Positions 54,501-62,710 of a stretch of 64,000 nucleotides of DNA are shown one piece after another. The first letter of the stretch is position 1; every line of letters starts with the position of its first letter. A program made the translations under genes and the position numbers. The notes beneath the pieces are model-generated. The model did not search any database. It was not told where the DNA came from and saw only the letters and a list, made by a program, of their open reading frames with translations. This DNA is from Glutamicibacter uratoxydans (lineage in GTDB: Bacteria; Actinomycetota; Actinomycetes; Actinomycetales; Micrococcaceae): the NCBI RefSeq assembly GCF_006539925.1, contig NZ_BJNY01000001.1, positions 62,001 through 126,000 on the forward strand, in the 5' to 3' direction.

Positions 54501-55055
54501 GGCAACATCCTGGAACCGGCAGAAGTAGTGCGCACAGAACTAGACCTCATGCACCTAGATGCCACCGAACACCTGATCAGCTCCTACCAAAAACTCCTCA
54601 GCCACCTGCCCATCACCCAGGCAATAGAACTGCTGCACCTGCGCAACGGCGCCGAAGTGCTTGTGGCCGGGGTGCGCGTGGCCACCCAGACCCCGCCCAT
54701 GCGCGGAGGCAAGCGCGTCGTCTTCATCTCCATAGATGACGGCACCGGCTGCATCGACGCCACCTTCTTCGACGACACCCAGCAGCGCACCGGCCCGCTG
54801 CTCTTCTCCACACGCATGCTCCTCATCCACGGAGTCACCCGGCGCACCGGACCGCGCGGCATCTCGCTGCAGGCCTTGAACGCCTGGGACCTGCACCAGC
54901 CAGAAACCCTGCCGCACGCCGGCTACCTAGACAACGCCTCACGCCCGCAGCCCAGCTACCGCCCAAAACTCGGCAACGCAATACCAGGAAAAGAAAGCGT
55001 CGCAGAACTCGCCCAGCGCATGAACGCCGAAGGATTGGACCAGAGAGGTGCATGA
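51600..55055 (+). CDS. dnaE2: Error-prone DNA polymerase III alpha subunit DnaE2
   Basis: 1151 aa. PHP domain (about 1-270, 'MSFTHLNVTSSFSAHYGVSHPAVLAAAAKAQGAHMLALTD'). Polymerase core with the catalytic 'LPDIDIDVESARRHEI' (Asp triad) near 410, 'DLMGLIKLDVLGVRMQSAI', 'LFRPGPMQSNMVKPYLE' and 'HGAAFAVPTYHSAWLKAHHPEAFLAGIWEHDPGMYPKRLLVSEARRMGVPILP', the DnaE2-type C-terminal region. The end carries an OB fold ('RVVFISIDDGTGCIDATFF'). It makes mutagenic lesion bypass after DNA damage. ATG at 51600 has no clear ribosome site; a TTG at 51570 is the alternative. Neither imuA nor imuB is adjacent. Confidence 0.95.
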   Translation: MSFTHLNVTSSFSAHYGVSHPAVLAAAAKAQGAHMLALTDRDGLYGAVKHVAACRDEGITPILGVNLAVLDDSGQSTGRIILLARGHSNGAGYAALCRTITLANQASRGSIGLTQRQIAHRAADGNLMVLVGGESDAARALAQGRYAQARALLANWKHHIGRMLRVEITTHLSAPGARYSLGEAGKMLRYADELGLRAVLSNAVRYADPDGAVTADLLDSARALHQLKDLHSFQPNGQGWLKSPQEMQQLAAAISRATERSWKHRLLKETEATARFAALDPLTDLGWKQPVIPEATVLGLHRPAMQELTERVYSAVPKLIPNEDPSLVEERLALELGTINRLDFAGYFLTVAETVKIITGMGVRVAARGSGASSLVNHLLGISQVNPLQHDLVFERFLSETRTTLPDIDIDVESARRHEIYRKIFTSFGEERVSLMSMQNAYRARGAVRDAGTALGIEETQIDEIAKQLWRFSASSFREALAEKPELAALASNITEDSQLDILIDATERLDRLPRHISMHPCGVILSDATLLNRTPVQPSGIGLPMSQFDKHDMDLMGLIKLDVLGVRMQSAIAYTLEEIARIHGDKPAVARAGGHQETGYINEDGHIELSKVPLDDAATFALIRSTHTLGCFQIESPGQRELVGKLAPREFNDLIIDISLFRPGPMQSNMVKPYLEHRHGFAPARYLHRDFVPALAETHGVTVFHEQVLRIIDTLTDCGLGMADVYRRHLGNPEKEPIVENIVRTKAAEKGYTQEVIDKTWEVLAGFGSFGFCKAHGAAFAVPTYHSAWLKAHHPEAFLAGIWEHDPGMYPKRLLVSEARRMGVPILPLDINRSTGHYRVERIFEYAQPAAPVVPRAPGSQRPGRYGIRLAFRDIHQMSESEVERLVAGQPYDSLADIRDRAGLSRRTYQNLAALGAFDSLLTGTTRADTIAHTQSMARSTLPAKYQPGPGQLTFDLGQIEPIKNTGNILEPAEVVRTELDLMHLDATEHLISSYQKLLSHLPITQAIELLHLRNGAEVLVAGVRVATQTPPMRGGKRVVFISIDDGTGCIDATFFDDTQQRTGPLLFSTRMLLIHGVTRRTGPRGISLQALNAWDLHQPETLPHAGYLDNASRPQPSYRPKLGNAIPGKESVAELAQRMNAEGLDQRGA

Positions 55056-55070
55056 CCTAGGCTGAATGGC

Positions 55071-55679
55071 ATGGACACAGATCCACAAAAACCGTTCCAG
55101 CGACAGCGAACCGATGTACCACTGACGCTGAACCCAGCCCTCGTAAGTGCACTGCAGCAAGCGGACCTAGGGTTGCGCAGGGAAGCGGTACACTTGGCAA
55201 AATACTCGCCGCACTGGGAACCTGCATTCAACAAAGTCCGTGCCGTGCTCAACGCCAGCAAACCCAGAAACGTGCAAGCCATCGAACATATCGGCTCCAC
55301 CGCAGTGCCAGGGCTCGATGCTAAGCCGATCATGGACATCGCCATCGGCACCGCCGAAAACGCTGACCCGGACGAAATCCACACTTGGCTGACCCGCGAA
55401 GGCTTCCTCTACCGAGGCGAAACCGATGCCATCCGGCCAGACACCATGTACGGATTCGAAATCGAACCACACATCAGGCTCGTCAACGTCCATGTGATCA
55501 CCTACGGGGACACGGCATGGGAACACTACCTCAGCTTCAGGAACCATTTGCGAGGCAATCCCTCAGACCGGGAAGCCTATCAAGAACTCAAGGAACTCCT
55601 CGTTCAGCAGAACGGCAGCAATCGCAGCACCTACCTGAACGGGAAAACCGACTTCATCACCCTCAGGCGAAACCGCTAG
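55071..55679 (+). CDS. GrpB family (UPF0157) protein
   Basis: 202 aa. 'IEHIGSTAVPGLDAKPIMDIAIGTAE' is the nucleotidyltransferase-like GrpB signature (GSTAVxGLxAKPxxD); the end has 'HEHYLSFRNHLRGNPSDREAYQELK'-type motifs. N-terminal ~45 residues are an added polar segment. Members are sometimes fused to CoaE; function is unknown. TAGGCT ends 7 nt before the ATG (leaderless), 16 bp after dnaE2. Confidence 0.88.
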   Translation: MDTDPQKPFQRQRTDVPLTLNPALVSALQQADLGLRREAVHLAKYSPHWEPAFNKVRAVLNASKPRNVQAIEHIGSTAVPGLDAKPIMDIAIGTAENADPDEIHTWLTREGFLYRGETDAIRPDTMYGFEIEPHIRLVNVHVITYGDTAWEHYLSFRNHLRGNPSDREAYQELKELLVQQNGSNRSTYLNGKTDFITLRRNR

Positions 55680-55698
55680 CGCTTGCTATCTTCAATAC

Positions 55699-56148
55699 AT
55701 GGCCAAGGTACTCATCACTGGAATGTCTGGGGCAGGCAAAAGCACAGTACTCGCCGCATTGCAGGCGCGAGGATACGAAACCATAGATACCGACTACGGG
55801 ACCTGGACACTGGCCGACGGCACATGGGATGAACAACGCATGACCGAGCTCCTGGCTACAGAACAAAACGTCATCGTCAGCGGAACAGTAGAAAACCAAG
55901 GCAACTTCTACCAGTGCTTCGAACACATCGTCCTCTTGAGCGCGCCGCTACATGTACTCCTTGAACGCGTCAGGAACAGAACGAACAACAGCTACGGCAA
56001 AACACCAGAACAACAATCGCAAATTGCCGCATACAAACAGTCCATTGAACCCCTGCTTAGAGAAGGCGCAACCCTAGAACTCGACTCGCAAGCACCAATC
56101 GAGGAAATTGCCGACTGCATCGAAAAGCTCCTGAAATCATCAAAGTGA
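55699..56148 (+). CDS. Small AAA/shikimate-kinase-like P-loop kinase
   Basis: 149 aa. Walker A 'GMSGAGKSTVLAAL' at residues 8-21, a 'DTDYGTWTL' substrate/Walker-B-like strand and a lid with 'ERVRNRTNNSYGKTPEQQ'. This looks like a small nucleotide/sugar-type kinase of unknown substrate. TATCTT lies 6 nt before the ATG with no Shine-Dalgarno site. It follows the GrpB gene by 19 bp, so the two may be linked. Confidence 0.82.
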   Translation: MAKVLITGMSGAGKSTVLAALQARGYETIDTDYGTWTLADGTWDEQRMTELLATEQNVIVSGTVENQGNFYQCFEHIVLLSAPLHVLLERVRNRTNNSYGKTPEQQSQIAAYKQSIEPLLREGATLELDSQAPIEEIADCIEKLLKSSK

Positions 56149-56161
56149 TGCAGCGAGCAGA

Positions 56162-56602
56162 TTAGACGGATGAAACATGTCCGTCGGCATCAATGACAAA
56201 CGACGGATTATGCACAAAATCCCAACGGAACCCATCGGGATCGGCCACACAGGCGCTCATCCCACCCCACGGCTGCACCGTCGGCGCAGAAATCGACGTA
56301 GCACCAGCATCCAGCGCTCGCCGGTAGTGGTGTTCGACTTCTTCATCGTTGTGGACGTTGTGACCGAGGGAGATCGGCGGGGCCAGTGTTCCATGGCCGA
56401 CATTGCCGTACTCGCTGGGCATCTGCTTGACGTCCCACAGCGCTAGCATGAGGCCGTGCCCGGCGCGGACGAAGGCGATCTCGGGGTGGGCTGGCTGTAT
56501 CAACTCGAATCCCAGTCCTTCGGTGTAGAACTTGGCGGCAGCGTCGACATCACGAACACCGAGGGTGATGGCGCTGATGGTTGGCGGGGCTGGCTTGTTC
56601 AT
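56162..56602 (-). CDS. VOC/glyoxalase family protein
   Basis: 146 aa with one VOC module: 'ISAITLGVRDVDAAAKFYTEGLGFELIQP' at the start and 'DPDGFRWDFVHNPSF' (C-terminal metal/substrate loop). Could be a glyoxalase, dioxygenase-like enzyme or a bleomycin-resistance-type binder; no context pins it down. TAGGCT lies 6 nt before the ATG on its strand (leaderless). Confidence 0.85.
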   Translation of the reverse strand: MNKPAPPTISAITLGVRDVDAAAKFYTEGLGFELIQPAHPEIAFVRAGHGLMLALWDVKQMPSEYGNVGHGTLAPPISLGHNVHNDEEVEHHYRRALDAGATSISAPTVQPWGGMSACVADPDGFRWDFVHNPSFVIDADGHVSSV

Positions 56603-56675
56603 GGCTTCAGCCTAAGTACCCCGAGAAGCGATTGCTAGGGTTGGAGTTCAACTCCATGCGAGCAGATAGGAAGTC

Positions 56676-57203
56676 ATGCAGCCGCAGGCTAGGCATCGTC
56701 CAGAGCGTACCTATAAGACCGGCGCGGTCACTCGGATGCTTCGATGGTTCTCATTGGCGGTAGCGCTGACGGCTTCTGCGCTTCTGCTGGTCGGCTATCC
56801 GCAGATGCCCAATGAAGTACCAATACACTTCGACGCGGCAGGGCAACCAGATGCATATGGCGACAAGATGGTCGTTCTCGGAGTGGCGTGCGGCATCATC
56901 CTCGTTCAGCTGGCGATGTATTGGGCTTCCAAAAAGCCGCAGATCATGGATTATCCAGCAAGAGTGACAGATGAAAACGCACAGCGCCTCTATCGTGAAG
57001 GCGAACGCTTCTTCGTTTACTTGGGACTGTCGATCAGCACCATGACGGCTGGGGTCGGTGAACTCTATTCCACCGATGGCTCAACTGTCGGCAGCTATCT
57101 GGTCAGGATATCGCCGGCAGCAATGGCTGTGATTGCCATAACCGGCGTGGTTCGAATGCGCCATGCATCAAAGCCGGAAAGCGAAAGCGGTTTCCACGGG
57201 TAG
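56676..57203 (+). CDS. DUF1648-domain membrane protein
   Basis: 175 aa. 'WFSLAVALTASALLLVGYPQMPNEVPIHFDAAGQPDAYGDKM' is the DUF1648 pattern (first helix, YPxLPxxVPxHFxxxGxPD) seen in SdpI-type and related proteins. Three or four hydrophobic segments: about 22-42, 65-83, 115-130, 145-165. Function unknown. Followed by a strong hairpin terminator. Confidence 0.78.
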   Translation: MQPQARHRPERTYKTGAVTRMLRWFSLAVALTASALLLVGYPQMPNEVPIHFDAAGQPDAYGDKMVVLGVACGIILVQLAMYWASKKPQIMDYPARVTDENAQRLYREGERFFVYLGLSISTMTAGVGELYSTDGSTVGSYLVRISPAAMAVIAITGVVRMRHASKPESESGFHG

Positions 57204-57217
57204 GCCGGCCCAGGATT

Positions 57218-57259
57218 TCGCGGCAAAAGGCCACTTGAGTGAAGTGCCTTTTGCCGCGA
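57218..57259 (+). terminator. Strong hairpin terminator
   Basis: TCGCGGCAAAAGGC-(C bulge)-ACTT pairs with AAGTGCCTTTTGCCGCGA around a GAGTG loop. 15 nt after the DUF1648 stop. Confidence 0.82.
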
Positions 57260-57443
57260 AGGGGCCTTACAGGAAAATCCATTGTTCGTTGCGCGTCGTC
57301 GAACGCTTGCGTTCAACAAGCTTCGCCGAGCTGTCTTGAGCGTTGAATGGCAGGTGGTGCTCCCGTTGCTGTGTACTAAATTGACGACGAATTTCAGTCT
57401 GTTTGAACATGCCGGATCCTCCTTTCTGATAGGTGCCGGGAAA

Positions 57444-58760
57444 CTAGGAGTTTTCCGAATCCCGCGTTTGCTCGACCCACTGGGCCGGAGCAGGGATGCT
57501 GCGGATATGCGGCGACAGCCACGCTGCAATCGCTGAGACCGCAACCAGCGAGCCGAAGAAGACCAGGATGGGGCCCATGGGGAAGATTTGCAGGCCGAAT
57601 CCTGTCAGCAGCGGCGCCAGCGGCAGCGCTGCCAACGCCATGAAAACAATCAAGGAGTTTGCGCGGCCTGCCATCTCCCGGGGGATGACTGCCATGAAGT
57701 ATCCGCCGACCCCTGCATTCAGCGCGGGCACGCTGAAGAAGGCAAGGAAAAGCATGGCCCCAAGCCAGTAGAGGCTGGTGTTCGCGCCCATGAGGATGAT
57801 GGATCCGCCAAGAACGCACAGGCAGGTGCATGCCAGGACGCCGGTTCGGAACCTGTCGATCAGCGGTGTTGAAACCAATGATCCTGCGAGCATGCCAAGC
57901 CCCATGAACGTAGAGACCAGGCCGATGACCCAAGCAGGCTCACCACGCTGCTGCAGCCCGTAGGTCAGGGTGGTCATCATTCCGTTGGAGCCGACATTGA
58001 TCGTTGTGACAAGTATCAGCAGGCTGCGCAGCTGTGGTTTGGTGAAGCACCAGCGCATGCCTGCCATAATTCCATGAGCCACGGGTTGGTTCTCTTGGCC
58101 GTCCGCTTTTTCGCGGCGCTGCCTGGTTTCCTCTTCTGCCGCCCGCAGTGGACGGCGCAGCGCAAGGCCGCAAGCCGCTCCCAGCACCTGCAGGCCGCTG
58201 ACGACCAGCAGGGCTGCGCCAGCGCCCAACCCGAGCAGCGTTCCAGCCAGGGGAGCGGAGCCCAGCATCAGCACCGAATCCCTGCCTTGGTTCGCCGCCA
58301 TGGCCCGGCCCAACTGCTGGGGATGCACAATGTCTTTCAGTGCGGCATCTGTTGTCGAGCCAAAGTAGCCGCCGCGCAGCTCCATGAGCACGTGGGCAAT
58401 GCACAACAGCGTCGCGCTCAAGGAGCCGGTGAAGCTTGCCAGCGCCAGCGCGGAGGTCAAGGCGGCTCCGCACAGGCCTCCGAGCAGGATCATTCGCGCG
58501 CGGTCGGAGCGATCCACTTTGGAACCGCCTGCCAGCGTCAAACTTGCGCGGGCCGCCAGCCCGACGGCGGACAAAGTGCCCGCTTGCGCAGGGGAGCCGG
58601 TGACGGCCAGCAGGATCAGCGGCAGTGCGAAACTGTACATGCCGCCGGCCATCAATGCCGAAGAGTCGGCAAGCCACCAGATGCGGTAGTTCCGCTGGCG
58701 GCGCAGGGGAGGCAGCTTGACGTTATCAAGCTGCGCCGCCGGGGCTGGGTTCGTGGTCAT
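57444..58760 (-). CDS. MFS transporter
   Basis: 438 aa, about 11-12 transmembrane segments; N-terminal 'RNYRIWWLADSSALMAGGMYSFALPLILLAVTGSPAQAGTLSAVGLAARAS' is typical of the enterobactin/macrolide-exporter-like MFS subgroup. 'GGSKVDRSDRARMILLGG' is the degenerate motif A. Its ATG at 58760 has TATGGT 6 nt upstream and a TTGCGC -35 at 17-nt spacing, so the mRNA is leaderless and the promoter contains one of the TTGCGCAA sites. Divergent from the ArsR regulator, which probably represses it. Confidence 0.9.
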   Translation of the reverse strand: MTTNPAPAAQLDNVKLPPLRRQRNYRIWWLADSSALMAGGMYSFALPLILLAVTGSPAQAGTLSAVGLAARASLTLAGGSKVDRSDRARMILLGGLCGAALTSALALASFTGSLSATLLCIAHVLMELRGGYFGSTTDAALKDIVHPQQLGRAMAANQGRDSVLMLGSAPLAGTLLGLGAGAALLVVSGLQVLGAACGLALRRPLRAAEEETRQRREKADGQENQPVAHGIMAGMRWCFTKPQLRSLLILVTTINVGSNGMMTTLTYGLQQRGEPAWVIGLVSTFMGLGMLAGSLVSTPLIDRFRTGVLACTCLCVLGGSIILMGANTSLYWLGAMLFLAFFSVPALNAGVGGYFMAVIPREMAGRANSLIVFMALAALPLAPLLTGFGLQIFPMGPILVFFGSLVAVSAIAAWLSPHIRSIPAPAQWVEQTRDSENS

Positions 58761-58787
58761 GCATCAACCATAGACTCGCAAATAAAG

Positions 58788-58809
58788 TTGCGCAATAGAA
58801 CTTGCGCAA
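58788..58809. promoter_or_regulatory. Twin TTGCGCAA operators in the MFS/ArsR divergon
   Basis: Two copies of the 8-bp palindrome TTGCGCAA at 58788-58795 and 58802-58809 (as direct repeats TTGCGCAATA), 14 bp start to start. The first includes the -35 hexamer (TTGCGC on the minus strand) of the MFS gene. The ArsR gene has its -10 (TATGCT, 58828-58833) 6 nt before its start, so both divergent transcripts would be leaderless and blocked together. Confidence 0.65.
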
Positions 58810-58839
58810 TATTTTTTGGGGGATTGTTATGCTGTGCAT

Positions 58840-59475
58840 ATGACTCAAGCCAAGTCCAACGTCACGCTGACCACCCCCATGCTCAAGGCGATGGCCAACC
58901 CGCTGCGACGCCAGATTTTCGATGCGCTCGGCGCTATGCAAACCGGCAGGGCTGCGGACATTGGAGAGCTGCTGGGCATTGCGCCGAATAAGGTGAGCTT
59001 CCACCTGCGCGAACTGGCCAAGGCGCAGATGATCGAAGAGGCACCGGAGCTGGCACGCGACAAGCGAGACCGCGTCTGGAAGCCCGCCGCCGCCGCATAT
59101 ACAACTGGACAGCCGGAGGAGCGGCGCGGGGACGAGTCGCCCAGCGCCATCAACGCCTACCTGGGGCAGGTAATCCATGACGAACAGCGCCGGCTTGAGG
59201 CAACCTTGCAGCACGCGCAGCGCTGGTATGAAGCGGGGGAGGCGCCCATTGACTTGGCCCAGCTGAGCACCAGCAACCTGATGATGACCGAGGACGAGCG
59301 CCAGGAGCTGCAGCGCCGCTTCGACGCGGTGATCCCTGGCTTCAGGGCCGACCAGAAAGCCGGAAAGATTCCCAGCTCGCAGCCGCTGAATGAGCGAAAG
59401 CTGTGGCACTATTCAGGACTGCTCTCCGCCGACGAACTGTTGAACGGATCACACCAGGGCGATCAATCCGCCTAA
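58840..59475 (+). CDS. ArsR-type winged-helix regulator
   Basis: 211 aa. HTH at about 12-65 ('MLKAMANPLRRQIFDALGAMQTGRAADIGELLGIAPNKVSFHLRELAKAQMIEEAPE'), longer C-terminal helical region than metal-sensing ArsR proteins, without a Cys cluster. Similar to 'helix-turn-helix/ArsR' regulators of exporters. ATG at 58840 (MTQAKSNV); the in-frame start at 58816 would place coding sequence over the -10. Probable repressor of the divergent MFS gene. Confidence 0.87.
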   Translation: MTQAKSNVTLTTPMLKAMANPLRRQIFDALGAMQTGRAADIGELLGIAPNKVSFHLRELAKAQMIEEAPELARDKRDRVWKPAAAAYTTGQPEERRGDESPSAINAYLGQVIHDEQRRLEATLQHAQRWYEAGEAPIDLAQLSTSNLMMTEDERQELQRRFDAVIPGFRADQKAGKIPSSQPLNERKLWHYSGLLSADELLNGSHQGDQSA

Positions 59476-59595
59476 AACCCGAAGTGAACACGGCGGATGC
59501 CCGGGCGCTGAACTAAACTGGATTTTGGCTGGCTGTGGCCAAGGTATGCCACAAGCTATGAAGCCATCCCAGATTGAAAGGTAGAACCCGATCTC

Positions 59596-61611
59596 ATGAG
59601 CGAGCAGCTGACTCTCACCATCGACGGCGAGCAGGTACAGGTTGACGCGGGAACCACCGGTCTACAGCACTACGCCGATCAGAAAGACGTGGTTGTCATG
59701 CACGTCGACGGCGTGCTGCGCGACCTGTCCCGCGCACTGGAAGCCGGAACCACCGTCACCCGTGTGACCATCAACGACCCGGAGGGGTTGGAGGTGCTGC
59801 GCCACTCGACAGCCCACGTCATGGCCCAGGCCGTGCAGCAGCTGCGCCCAGATGCCAAGCTCGGCATCGGCCCATACATCACCGACGGCTTCTACTTCGA
59901 CTTTGACGTCGCCGAACCGTTCACCCCTGAAGATCTCAAGCAGCTTGAAAAGATGATGCTGAAGATCGTCAACCAGAACCAGCTCTTCGGCCGCCGCGAG
60001 GTCACCCCGGATGAGGCCAAGGCAGAGATGGCCAACGAGCCGTACAAGCTGGAACTGCTGGCCAAGGCGGACTCCGCCGACACCTCCGGCGAGGGCGTGA
60101 CCGTCGAGGTCGCCGCCGGCGAAACCACCATCTACGACAATGTTGACCGCAAGTCCGGCGACATCGTCTGGAAGGACCTGTGCCGCGGCCCGCATCTGCC
60201 GAACACCAAGCTGATCAAGAACGCGTTTGCGCTGACCCGTTCGGCCGCAGCCTACTGGCTGGGCAGCGAGAAGAACAAGCAGCTGCAGCGCATCTACGGC
60301 ACCGCCTGGCCGACCAAGGAAGACCTCAAGGCCTACCAGGAACGCCTAGCCGAGGCCGAGCGCCGCGACCACCGCAAGCTCGGCGCCGAGCTGGACCTCT
60401 TCTCCTTCCCTGACGAGCTGGGCTCGGGCCTGCCGGTGTTCCACCCCAAGGGCGGCATCATCAAGCGCGAGATGGAAGACTATGTGCGCGACCGCCACGT
60501 GGAAGAGGGCTTCCAGTACGTGGGCACCCCGCACATCTCCAAGGACGGGCTGTTCCACACCTCGGGCCACCTGCCGTACTATGCGGACACCATGTTCCCT
60601 GCGCTGCACATCGACGAAGAGCGCGATGAAGACGGCAACATCACCAAGCAGGGCCAGGAATACCGCCTGAAGGCCATGAACTGCCCGATGCATAACCTGA
60701 TCTTCCGCGGCCGCGGACGCAGCTACCGCGAACTGCCTTTGCGCCTGTTCGAATTCGGCCACGTCTACCGCTACGAGAAGTCAGGCGTGGTGCACGGCCT
60801 GACCCGCGTGCGCGGCTTCGCCCAGGACGACTCCCACTCCTATGTCACCAAGGAGCAGGCGCCTGCGGAAGTTGAGCACCTGCTGAACTTCATGCTCTCC
60901 CTGCTCAAGGACTTCGGCATGGACGACTTCTACCTGGAGCTGTCCACCCGCGATCCAGAGTCGGACAAGTTCATCGGCACCGATGAGCAGTGGGCGGAAG
61001 CCACCGAGGTTTTGGAGCGCGTGGCCACCGAGTCCGGCGTTGAGCTGGTTGCCGACCCGGGTGGAGCTGCCTTCTACGGCCCGAAGATCTCGGTCCAGGC
61101 CAAGGACGCCATCGGCCGCACCTGGCAGATGGGCACCGTGCAGTACGACTTCAACCAGCCTGCACGCTTCGGCCTTGAATACCAGGCAGCCGACGGCTCC
61201 CGCCAGGAGCCGGTCATGATCCACGCCGCCAAGTTCGGCTCGATCGAACGCTTCCTGGGCGTGCTCACCGAGCACTACGCCGGCGCGTTCCCTGCCTGGC
61301 TTTCGCCGGTGCAGGTCCGCGCCATCCCGGTGGCCGAGGCCTTCAACGACTACCTGGCAGAGGTCGTCGCCAAGCTCAAGGCTCAGGGCGTGCGCGTGGA
61401 GCTGGACGATTCCTCGGACCGCTTCCCGAAGAAGATCCGCAATGCGTCCAAGGACAAGATTCCGTTCGTGCTCATCGCCGGCGGCGAGGATGCCGATGCG
61501 AATGCAGTGTCCTTCCGCTTCCGCGACGGCAGCCAGGACAACCAGGTTCCTGTGGACGAAGCAGTAGAGCGCATCGTCACCGCCATCAAGAACCGCGACA
61601 ACAACAACTAA
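59596..61611 (+). CDS. thrS: Threonyl-tRNA synthetase
   Basis: 671 aa. TGS domain (1-62), editing/second-additional domain (65-230, '[14 protein letters not shown]'), class II catalytic core (about 250-545; motif 2 '[35 protein letters not shown]', zinc Cys in '[12 protein letters not shown]') and anticodon-binding domain (550-671). Charges tRNA-Thr. I found no T-box leader in the 120-bp upstream gap. A weak AAAGG lies 15 nt before the ATG. Together with the HIT gene, 27 nt later, it forms a unit. Confidence 0.98.
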   Translation: MSEQLTLTIDGEQVQVDAGTTGLQHYADQKDVVVMHVDGVLRDLSRALEAGTTVTRVTINDPEGLEVLRHSTAHVMAQAVQQLRPDAKLGIGPYITDGFYFDFDVAEPFTPEDLKQLEKMMLKIVNQNQLFGRREVTPDEAKAEMANEPYKLELLAKADSADTSGEGVTVEVAAGETTIYDNVDRKSGDIVWKDLCRGPHLPNTKLIKNAFALTRSAAAYWLGSEKNKQLQRIYGTAWPTKEDLKAYQERLAEAERRDHRKLGAELDLFSFPDELGSGLPVFHPKGGIIKREMEDYVRDRHVEEGFQYVGTPHISKDGLFHTSGHLPYYADTMFPALHIDEERDEDGNITKQGQEYRLKAMNCPMHNLIFRGRGRSYRELPLRLFEFGHVYRYEKSGVVHGLTRVRGFAQDDSHSYVTKEQAPAEVEHLLNFMLSLLKDFGMDDFYLELSTRDPESDKFIGTDEQWAEATEVLERVATESGVELVADPGGAAFYGPKISVQAKDAIGRTWQMGTVQYDFNQPARFGLEYQAADGSRQEPVMIHAAKFGSIERFLGVLTEHYAGAFPAWLSPVQVRAIPVAEAFNDYLAEVVAKLKAQGVRVELDDSSDRFPKKIRNASKDKIPFVLIAGGEDADANAVSFRFRDGSQDNQVPVDEAVERIVTAIKNRDNNN

Positions 61612-61638
61612 GCACACCGGCCCAGGGAGTCCACCAGC

Positions 61639-62199
61639 ATGCAGTATTCACAGGACGAGAATGTCACCGACGATTTTGAACTCGCCGGCGTCCCGGACTC
61701 GTTCCAGCGCTTGTGGACTCCCTACCGGATGGCTTATATCAAGGGCGGCCAAGGCCAGGTCAAGGACGAGGCAACCTGCCCCTTCTGCGCCGGGCCGAAC
61801 CGCACCGACGAAGAAGCACTGATTGTCCACCGCGGCAAGACCTGCTTCGTCATCCTGAACCTCTTCCCGTACAACCCCGGCCACCTGCTGATCTGCCCCT
61901 ACCGCCACGTGCCGAACTACACGGACATCACGCTGGAGGAAACGGCGGAGATGGCGGCGCTGGCCCAGCATTCAATGCGGGTGTTGCGCAAGGTATCAAA
62001 CCCCAGCGGCTTCAATCTGGGGATGAATCAGGGCGAGTCCGGGGGAGCCGGCATCGCGGCCCACCTGCACCAGCATGTGGTGCCGCGTTGGGGCGGCGAC
62101 GGGAACTTCTTCCCGATCATCGCCCAGACCAAGGCCATCCCGCAGACCCTCTCCGAGGTGCGCGAGACCATCGCCGAGGTCTGGGACGAAGTTGAGTAG
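61639..62199 (+). CDS. HIT family hydrolase/Ap4A phosphorylase-like protein
   Basis: 186 aa. The His-triad 'HLHQHVVPRW' (about residue 142) is the nucleotide-transferase active site; 'CPFCAGPNRTDEEALIVHRGKTCFVILNLFPYNPGHLLICPYRHV' with its CxxC is the N-terminal HIT part. In mycobacteria the homologue (Rv2613c) is an Ap4A phosphorylase; the same thrS-HIT order is found there. AGGGAG before the ATG. Confidence 0.92.
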   Translation: MQYSQDENVTDDFELAGVPDSFQRLWTPYRMAYIKGGQGQVKDEATCPFCAGPNRTDEEALIVHRGKTCFVILNLFPYNPGHLLICPYRHVPNYTDITLEETAEMAALAQHSMRVLRKVSNPSGFNLGMNQGESGGAGIAAHLHQHVVPRWGGDGNFFPIIAQTKAIPQTLSEVRETIAEVWDEVE

Positions 62200-62245
62200 C
62201 CCCGCTCTTTCGCCGCTTCAGCACGGCTGACGCACAGGAGGCTCA

Positions 62246-62287
62246 AGCGCGCCGCCGACCGGTATCACTACCGGCCGGCGGCGCGCT
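62246..62287 (+). terminator. Intrinsic terminator of thrS-HIT
   Basis: A GC-rich 19-bp stem (12 bp AGCGCGCCGCCG, an A/C mismatch, CCGGTA) with a TCAC loop and TTTTT after it. Confidence 0.93.
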
Positions 62288-62566
62288 TTTTGCTGCCCAA
62301 AAACCATGGGCCAGGTGATCAGCGCAGGCTGGAGGGGTGATTGCCCCGCGCCACTGGCTCCTTGCGCTGGTAAGTGCCGCGGCACCAATCAACCCGGGTT
62401 CGGCGGGTCCAGCATCTGCCTCTCAAGCCGCGTGCAACGGCTCGAATTTTTCCCGACATGCTGGGGATTCTAGGCGAGTTCAGCGCCGATGGCAGCCGCC
62501 TGCCTGGCGACGGCCGTGCCTAGCGCTGATTTCCCGGGCTGGCAAGAGTGGCTTCCGGACACGCGC
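62288..62566. other. Intergenic stretch before the biotin promoter
   Basis: About 280 bp without a gene I can support. A plus-strand frame at 62337-62570 has no ribosome site and Arg/Ala-rich composition typical of random high-GC frames. Nothing else seen. The whole gap between the HIT gene and bioB is 511 bp and also contains the terminator and two operators. Confidence 0.5.
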
Positions 62567-62637
62567 TTGAACAGTGTTCAAAAATGGCCTGAGATGGGTG
62601 TACTGTCTGTAAACAACATACATTGAACACCGTTCAA
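62567..62637 (+). promoter_or_regulatory. Two BioQ-type operators around the bioB promoter
   Basis: TTGAAC-AGT-GTTCAA at 62567-62581 and TTGAAC-ACC-GTTCAA at 62623-62637, both perfect 6-3-6 palindromes, 56 bp apart. This is the TGAAC-N3-GTTCA pattern I associate with BioQ, the TetR-family biotin regulator of actinobacteria. A likely -10 TACTGT at 62601-62606 lies between them. bioB starts 73 bp after the second. Confidence 0.78.
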
Positions 62638-62710
62638 GAACTTCTGGCAGCCAGATTCAACTGCGCACAGAAGGTCTTGGCAACGGCGTCCCAGTTGGAA
62701 AGGCACACCC

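Noticed and set aside
59476-59595. T-box or attenuator leader for thrS
   Set aside because: The 120-bp gap has no T-box sequence or terminator/antiterminator pair; actinobacterial T-boxes act mainly on other synthetase genes.
62337-62570. 77-aa ORF in the gap before bioB
   Set aside because: No ribosome site, random Arg/Ala-rich composition, and it overlaps a BioQ-type operator.
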